A DNA stretch of 64,000 bases from Cotesia glomerata (lineage: Eukaryota > Arthropoda > Insecta > Hymenoptera > Braconidae). Position numbers and translations under genes: made by a program. This document shows positions 57,545-64,000 of this stretch, one piece after another (positions within the stretch are counted from its first letter, which is position 1; each line of letters starts with the position of its first letter). Below the pieces are notes generated by a model that worked only from the letters and a program-made list of their open reading frames with translations, was not told the DNA's origin and did no database searches. Where the stretch lies: assembly GCF_020080835.1 (NCBI RefSeq), contig NC_058159.1, forward strand, positions 11,098,001-11,162,000. Direction: 5' to 3'.

Positions 57545-58805
57545 ATATATTATCCGTACAAAAACAGTTTCACTGTAAAAAATTGCGCCATGTACACGTT
57601 CACAACTCTTGATTTACAAAAAAACCGAAGAGAAATTTTCACTTTACAAAAAGATGTAAAATCTGAACAAAGACAGTTTCACTGTAAGAAATTGCACCAA
57701 GTACACGTTCACTTTTGATTAACAAAAATACCATGGAGAAATTATCACTTTACAAAAAGATGTAAAATCGAAAAAAAACAGACCAAGTAGCCGTTATGAT
57801 TTTTAATAATTGAAAAAATTTCGTGGTAAATTTAACAATTAAAAACAATTTTTTAAACGTATTTGGCGTGCGTCATTGAGTACCCCAAATTTTTTCAGAT
57901 GTATTGTAATAACGTCACAATATCACTCAGATAACTCATTTATTTCAACCTCAGTAGTTTAATAATTATCTTAACTCCTGTTCTTTTCCTTAGACCTAGC
58001 TCTACTAGCACCTAAAAATCATGTTTCCTATCTCGTCAAGAGAAATTCAATTTTAATGGTAATCCTCCAATAATTATTTTTTTTTTTTCATCAAAAACGA
58101 TCCAATAAGAAATGTCGAAGTTATGTAAAAAATGCACTTTTTTCGAAATTTTTCGTTTTTGATAACTCCCGAATGAATCAATCGATTTTGACGAGACTGA
58201 CGGCAATAGATGTAGTATTTCGAGTTTAAGAGCGGATAAGTTTTTGAAATTGACTAGTGGAGTCGTTTAAAAGTTATTCCAAAAAAACCATTTTTTGAAA
58301 ATTTTATTTTTGAGATTTCTCAAAATTTAGCGAACCGAATCGATTCAAATTTTCACCAAATTTAATGGCAATGATACTCTTTGGATCGCCACTTATCTCG
58401 ATCCGATCGATCGAGCTGTTCAAAACTTATAGATTCATATGGTTGCATTAAAAAATCATCAGTAGGGTCAATGACTTGGTGAGGAGGGGCTGAAAGAATT
58501 GTTGTCCCTAAAATCGCTTTTCACATCAGTTCTTTGGCCTTAGTTATCAGACGTGAAAAAATTTGGGGTACTCAATGACGCACGCCAAGTACGTTTAAAA
58601 AATTGTTTTTAATTGTTAAATTTACCACAAAATTTTTTCAATTATTAAAAATATAACGGCTACTTGGTCTGTTTTTTTTTCGATTTTACATCTTTTTGTA
58701 AAGTGATAATTTCTCCATGGTATTTTTGTAAATCAAAAGTTGTGAACGTGTACTTGGTGCAATTTTTTACAGTGAAACTGTTTTTGTTCAGATAGTTTAT
58801 ACTCG
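57545..58805. repeat. Inverted-repeat element (~300-bp arms)
   Basis: The left arm 57545-57900 (AACAGTTTCACTGTAAAAAA ... GGCGTGCGTCATTGAGTACC) is inverted at 58550-58805 (GGTACTCAATGACGCACGCC ... TTACAGTGAAACTGTTTTTG). The left arm carries an internal duplication of CAGTTTCACTGTAA. The spacer (57900-58549) contains AACTTCCCGC-family body sequence (AATCGATTTTGACGAGACTG). A relative occurs at 26886-27215. Confidence 0.65.
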
Positions 58806-59150
58806 GAGAGACTCACAAACTAAAATTTTGTAAAGACACCCACTGCTGGTTGTAGCAGTCGGATTGTCTGAATGTTTTACTTAATATAGATTAATGACTT
58901 TAGACAGTAAAATTTATACAACAAAAATTTTATGTGAAGCGTTGTATCTCAGGTTTAGGCTCTCCAAAATTGTAATCTCATTCACAAAATTCAAAATCCG
59001 TTATTCTTTTGAGTTTATATCGTGTCATTAGTTTTTTTTTTTTGGAGTCGCACCGTTTTGCGTAGCGCTGCGACTCACTTAAGTCGGGAGGTGTAACGTT
59101 TCGGCGAATTTAGAATTTAAAATATTATCAATTTTAACCCTAGACTAGTC
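58806..59150. other. AT-rich DNA, nothing recognised
   Basis: GAGTCGCACCGTTTTGCG and GCGCTGCGACTC near 59046 form a short imperfect hairpin. Confidence 0.35.
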
Positions 59151-59151
59151 A

Positions 59152-59217
59152 ACAAATGCGACCTAACGTCGCATTTGTAATCCCTCATCTCTCGACTTTG
59201 GTCGAGTGATGAGGGAT
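59152..59217. other. Two consecutive strong hairpins
   Basis: First: ACAAATGCGAC / GTCGCATTTGT, a perfect 11-bp stem with loop CTAAC (59152-59178). Second: ATCCCTCATCTCTCGAC / GTCGAGTGATGAGGGAT, 16 of 17 paired with loop TTTG (59180-59217). They are separated by one base. They could be structural ends of an unrecognised element; no run of T follows. Confidence 0.6.
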
Positions 59218-59452
59218 TTGCCGCAATGCTTTTAGAGCGTACAGTGTTGTCAGTTCATACACGTCTGACAGGCAGAGACTAAAGGTGTTTTCAGCAACGA
59301 CGCGGACAAAAAACTACTTACGACTCTGGTCAAGCGATGAGGAAAGCCCCGCCAATTTTTTTAAAAAATTTTTTTCAGCAATTTAACGTTTTCGAAGATG
59401 TTTGAAAAAATTATTAACATATTCTAAAATGTTCAAGGAGCAAAGTCAAATT

Positions 59453-59602
59453 TTCAACTTCCCGCTAAGAAAATCAATGATTTTCGGAAAATCGGGAAGT
59501 TATTGTTTTTAACCCGTTTTTCAAAAATCGAGGTTTCAGCAGATCTCGACGTTTTGAAGCCCTAAGAAGCTTTCCTGACTATTTTTACGATGATATCCGT
59601 AC

Positions 59603-59633
<31 letters not shown>
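59453..59633 (+). repeat. AACTTCCCGC-family repeat, 5' part, ending in (GT)n
   Basis: AACTTCCCGCTAAGAAAATC at 59457, then AAATCGGGAAGTTATTG, AGATCTCGACGTTTTGAAG and a (GT)n tract at 59606-59633, where the Mino-like element joins. Confidence 0.7.
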
Positions 59634-59650
<17 letters not shown>

Positions 59651-61585
59651 TTTTGTAAAGAGGTACGAAAAAAAATCTTCAAAAGACACCGGTATCGTTA
59701 ACTCTGCCGCCCATCTTCCGGCAGATATCGATAGTCGGTATTGTGGAGATTTTTACCCTCTAAAAAAAAACATTCCTCTTCCCCTCTCCCCTAGATGGTA
59801 CGGGGAGGACTGGATTGGAACCACGTTAGCATTACTTCAATCCAGTCGTGCTGCATTTCACGACGCCTACTCCTGGCTACTGGTCCCTTTCTGCGATTTT
59901 GTCTTTCAGGAGGTGCTGTGCATAAACTGCAACAGCTGACCAGTTATCCGCTTGTTTGATCATATAGGTCACCAGGCTTGAGGGGGAGAGCCTGGTGCCT
60001 ATGATCTCTTCGGTGCTTCTTCTGTAGTCCTTCCATTGAGCACACTCGAAGAATGTGTGTTCGGCGTCGTCGATTTTATCCGGGCAGTATTTGCACGTTG
60101 GTGTGCTGTGCAAACCCATCTTGAAAAGATAGGCATTGAACTGCCCATGTCCCGTCAATAGCTGGGTCAGGAAAAAGTCCGTATCCCCGTGCTTCCGAGA
60201 GAGCCAGACGTTGATGTTTGGGATCAGGCGCGCCGTCCATCTGCCCGTCTCCCCGATGTCCATCGGTCCTGCCAGTCTTGCTGCGTTTCCGCCTTTATCC
60301 TCGTTCTTGCGTCCTTCATGTTATCATCACTGTCTTTAGCGTCATAGAGTTTTGCTCTTTCGAACGCTAATAGGTCGATGGGCGCGGCTCCTGCAATGAC
60401 CAATACAGCCGCTTCGGAAACTGTGCGGTAGGCGCAGGCAACCCTGAGAGCGCCTCGCCGCTCTACTGCTGCGATCTTTCGCCGGTAGGTCTTCTGCTTT
60501 AATATGTCTGCCCATATCTCCGCTCCATAAAGGAGTACCGAGTGGACTGCTTCGAAAAGAACTCTTCTCTTTTTTGTTCTTGGTCCCATGGTGTTGGTCA
60601 TAATTCGTGCTAGGCTAGACACAGTCTTGCTGGCTTTCTTGCATGCACTGTCGAGGTGTTCCCGGAAAGATAGTTTCTCGTCTATCATTACCCCTAGATA
60701 CCGCAGGGTCCTTGTTGACGTCAGCGTTGTTCCTCCCATGTCCACAGCGAATGGTTTTGGAAACCATTTTTGACGGGTCAAAACGACCATCTCGGTTTTC
60801 TGTTTGGCGAGTTTCAGGTGATGCTTATCGAGCCAAGTCTCGACGGTGTCGATGGTTTCCCGAACTAGCAGTTCGGCCTCTTCCACGCTGTCCGCCACTA
60901 TAGTGGCTGCAACGTCGTCTGCAAAGCCTGTTAGCTCTACTTGCTCTGGCAACGGGATTTCAAGAAGCTCGTCGTAGACTGCGTTCCATAGATCAGGCCC
61001 CATTATTGAGCCTTGCGGCACGCCAGCCGTTATGGCATATTCTTGTGGGCCTTCAGTAGTTTCCACTATTAGCTTTCTATCGTCAAGGTAGTTGTCGACT
61101 AGTGCCAGATTTTCTGGCTCCGCGTCAAACTTGTGCTCCAGAGCGTCTAAAATGTCTCCCCAATTTGCGCTGTTAAATGCGTTTTTGACATCTAGCGTGA
61201 GGAGAAGACATACTTTACGAGCTTTGAGGCTACCAGACCATGCTTGTGTTGCTGTCTTTATGACTTTCTTGATCGCTCCGACTGTCGAATGACCTTTCCG
61301 GAAGCCATGCTGGTTGGTGGCAAAACCTCCAGCACGGTCGATGTCGTCGCGAAGTCTCCCTTGTATGAGCTTCTCGAGCAGTTTTCCAGCAATGTCTAGC
61401 ATACAGAGTGGTCTAAACGACAAAGGTGTTATGGGGGTTCCCTTACCTTTGTCTAAGAGAACCAATCTCTGCCGTTTCCAGACCGCGGAAAAGGTGCCAG
61501 TTGCCAAGCATGCGTTGTAGGTGTTCAGGAGTAAGTCTGGGTATTCCAGGGCTATAATCTTGATCACCGATGCCGGGATGCCATC
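59634..61585 (-). mobile_element. Mino-like R1-clade retrotransposon, copy 2 (5' truncated)
   Basis: The poly-T (59634-59654) is the element's poly-A and touches (GT)n, that is (AC)n on the element strand. The 5' end stops at 61585, inside the RT N-terminus (PDGIPASV), where the sequence changes to ATAATAATAGTAATAAATAA. No microsatellite is seen on that side. Sequence is very close to copy 1. Confidence 0.85.
59877..61585 (-). pseudogene. Mino-like ORF2, RT to C-terminus, one frameshift
   Basis: Open from the truncation to about 60240 (LLTLDVKNAFNSANW, GVPQGSIMGPDLWN, TGFADDVAAT, LRYLGVMIDEK), then a frameshift near 60240-60260. It continues in another frame to the stop at 59877, with TGHGQFNAYLFKMG and the complete zinc motif CKYCPDKIDDAEHTFFEC. 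This copy shows that the TGA at 39031 in copy 1 replaces a Cys codon. Confidence 0.85.
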
Positions 61586-62818
61586 ATAATAATAGTAATA
61601 AATAATCCAAAATAAAACGTTAATATTTTTCTTTTAATTTTAACTTTAATAGGCTCAAATTAATAGAAAATTATAAAGGATATAATAAGTTTATTCGTTT
61701 TTGAATAATCAAAAAATACATACCTTTAATTTTTTTAAGAAATTATCAATTTTTTTTTAATTGCGTGTCATTACGCCATACTACTTCATTAAGGCTCATT
61801 TGGGACTGAGCAAAACTCGGCAGTACTCGGGTAACCTCGACATGTACATACCTTGTCCCTCGCGTTTCATGCGCCGGCGTACAAGTGCTTACCCGCTTCA
61901 GGCGGGGAACCCGCTTTGGGCCACCTTCCTCTACTTTTCAGCTGAAAAATAACCTGACAACAAATGTCAAAATTCTACCGAAAAAACATTTTTTTCTAGA
62001 ATTTTTTATCAACGATAACTGAAAATTTTATTCTTGAGATTTCTCAAAGTTTATTAGACAGAATCGATTCAAATTTTCAAATAATTTAATAAGAACCCTA
62101 CAAATGCCGCAAGCCGCGTTTCAAATGATCAAGCTGTCCTAAAGTAATAAGAACGGAGTTCAGCAATATGAGAAAATTCTGAAAAATTTATGGATATTCC
62201 TCTGGGCATTCAATAAACTTTTAATTAAACTTCAGCTGAGAGACTAGAAATTTGGATCGCGCGCTACGCGCGCGCCTAAATTTTGACCAATAATGAATCG
62301 TGGCCCGTTTTTTGCGAGTTTTGACCTTTGAGTAACTTCAAGACTTTCATGTATTTTAATTTAGACGATATATTGTAATAAAATGCCACGTAATAAAATA
62401 ATACAAGAAAGTATTGTTAAAAACTATTAAAATTATATAGAGGATTTGAGAATTTTCAGCAACACATCAAATTCATATGAAAATTTCTAAAAGCGACATT
62501 CCAGAAAACTGGATTTTTATTGTAATAATAATTTTTTGTTCAAAATGAAAAATTTTAAGATATTTTTGTGAGTGAATTATTAATAAAAATCACTTTAACT
62601 ATGTTGAATTAAACGTAAAATTTATATTTATTCATTTTATGCTGGTCATTCACTAATTCACTTCGTAGCTAGACTTAGCTAGTAAATGACCGACTGGTAG
62701 GTAAGGTGTTTGTCAATACCAGTTACTAACAGCATGTTTATTTCATTATTTTAACACAATCGTTAGCTGAAAATCTTTGTAAAAGCGATGTTATTTATTT
62801 AGATTGAACGTTGTTTCT
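61586..62818. other. Mixed AT-rich DNA with an AACTTCCCGC-family body fragment
   Basis: 61985-62200 shows family body sequence (TTCTTGAGATTTCTCAAAG, AATGCCGCAAGCCGCGTTTC). A GC-richer piece at 61800-61930 (CATGCGCCGGCGTACAAGTG) and a GCGCGCTACGCGCGCGCC palindrome near 62260 are unexplained. No gene. Confidence 0.45.
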
Positions 62819-63658
62819 AACTTCCCGCTATAAAAATCGATTATTTAAAAAAAATCGGGAAGTAATTGATCTCACTCCGGTATTCCAAATGGTTCTCCCA
62901 AACTCAAATTTTCAATACTATTTCAACCGATTTGGACCGTTAGATTATGAGAAATCTCAAAAATTAAATTTTCAAACTAATGTTTTTTGCAATAACTTTT
63001 AAACAGATGTAATGAGCAATTCCAAAAACTAATCAGCTCTTAACCCTTTAATGTTCGGCCTTGAATCCCCACTCTTAATTCGAGTCATATGTCTTTTTCT
63101 TGAAGTGAGAGAGCTATAGTCTTTTTCCTAGAGAGGGGGCCAGAAAAGTAGTAGAAAGGGAAGCATGGACACACTACTACACCGTCTTTCACACAACTGC
63201 ATAACGGACTATGATTGGCTCTTTCCCCTAACAGCTCACACCGAGATTCATTGCGCTTCCAGAACATTAAAGGGTTAAACATGGAAAATGACTATTGAAG
63301 TGCTTTTTTCAAATAACTTCAATATTTCATCTTGGGTCGTTTTTAATATAATAAATTGACTATAAATGCGTCAAAAACTGCGTCGAACGCCGCCAAGTTC
63401 GTCAAAATCGGTTGATTTGCTCGTGAGATATTCAATTTTGAAAAATTAAAAACAATGTGATTTTTTTAAATAACTTATCCATTCTTTATCGGATAAGATT
63501 CCTCCCTGAGAATTTTGGCAAAGCTCTCTTAATCACGCTAAATGCCGCCAAGTATTCCAAAATTGGTTGATTTTTCTGAATGTTATTGCTGTTCAAATAT
63601 TTTCAAAAAAGTGTTTTTACTAAATACAAACTAGACTTTTGAGTCTAGTTTTACCAAT
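62819..63658 (+). repeat. AACTTCCCGC-family repeat with a MITE inside
   Basis: Starts AACTTCCCGCTATAAAAATC, lacks a long microsatellite, and is interrupted at a TTAA by the element at 63044-63274. The body continues with GCCGCCAAGTTCGTCAAAAT. The next copy begins at 63659. Confidence 0.65.
63044..63274. mobile_element. piggyBac-type MITE, 231 bp
   Basis: CCCTTTAATGTTC and GAACATTAAAGGG are perfect TIRs flanked by TTAA (63040-63043, 63275-63278), the classic piggyBac signature. The interior is non-coding (GAGAGGGGGCCAGAAAAGTA). Confidence 0.8.
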
Positions 63659-63815
63659 TTTTTAACTTCCCGCTAAGAAAATTAAAAATTTTCAAAAGTT
63701 GGGAAGTTATTGGTTTTACCCCGTTTTGTGAAAATCGAGTTGTCATCAGATGTCGAAGTTTTAAGGTCACAGGACTATTGCTTCCTTGACTATTCCCACG
63801 ATGGTCTCCGTGCGG

Positions 63816-63910
<95 letters not shown>

Positions 63911-64000
63911 CCTCTTATAATTTTTGAACGGCTCGGCCGATCGGATCAAAATAAGTGACGATTCAAAGAGTATCATTGCCATTAAATTTCGTGAAAATTT
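63659..64000 (+). repeat. AACTTCCCGC-family repeat, runs off the window
   Basis: TTAACTTCCCGCTAAGAAAA at 63661, the inner inverse AAGTTGGGAAGTTATTGG, TCAGATGTCGAAGTTTTAAG, then a 90-bp (GT)n tract (63818-63907) and the body after it (GAACGGCTCGGCCGATCGGA). An intact example of the family's 5' half with an unoccupied microsatellite. Confidence 0.75.

Noticed and set aside
63710..63982. Cys-Val and Thr-His repeat proteins on both strands
   Set aside because: They are translations of the (GT)n microsatellite.

Overview
This window looks like a transposon graveyard from an AT-rich insect genome. Non-LTR retrotransposon types known from insects (R1-clade Waldo/Mino-like, R4/Dong-like, CR1/L2-group), short spliceosomal introns and long AC/TAA microsatellites all point to an arthropod. 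A hymenopteran (parasitoid wasp) is my guess, with low confidence. I found no host protein-coding gene, rRNA operon or functional tRNA. Every long open frame belongs to a mobile element and almost all are broken. A 100-base assembly gap lies at 4131-4230.

Layout. 1-1005: 3' part of ORF1 and start of ORF2 of a Waldo-like R1-clade element entering from the left edge. 1008-4123: a DNA transposon with ~490-bp terminal inverted repeats (TIRs) and flanking TA; its transposase-like gene is split by a palindromic element (1851-3188). 4231-6539 and 10307-12738: two nearly identical, oppositely oriented copies of a related element. Between them lie a repeat with a 5S-rRNA-like core (6545-7595) and a decayed tyrosine-recombinase gene of Crypton type with an intron (8091-9451). 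10126-33525: a nested stack that can be read from its target duplications. A microsatellite-bearing repeat (called here the AACTTCCCGC family) holds a Waldo-like element in its (ACAY)n tract. That element is split by a 15.9-kb block (7-bp duplication ATCCATA) beginning with a CR1-group element, itself split by a 940-bp insert (8-bp duplication). The block also holds an LTR element (duplication TATG), inside which sit a Helitron-like fragment, a second 5S-like composite and a Dong-like element.

33526-41702: more AACTTCCCGC copies, a 985-bp solo LTR, a Mino-like R1 element exactly in a (CA)n tract, and a 1.7-kb solo LTR. 42797-46232: a 3.4-kb palindromic foldback element whose core is a ~173-bp satellite in two head-to-head arrays. 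46593-48236: two TTAA-flanked elements sharing one TTAA. 48600-53270: mostly AT-rich DNA with one tRNA-like SINE fragment. 53270-58805: minisatellite, an LTR, a second Dong-like copy in a (TAA)n tract, and an inverted-repeat element. 59150-61585: paired hairpins and a second, 5'-truncated Mino-like copy on the other strand. 61590-64000: AACTTCCCGC copies with a piggyBac-type MITE and a long (GT)n tract.

The elements do not act as a pathway; they relate by targeting. AACTTCCCGC repeats carry AC-type microsatellites, and R1-clade elements with that target preference repeatedly sit in them. The Dong-like elements likewise sit at (TAA)n tracts of another repeat. All identities were judged by eye; no database search was possible.
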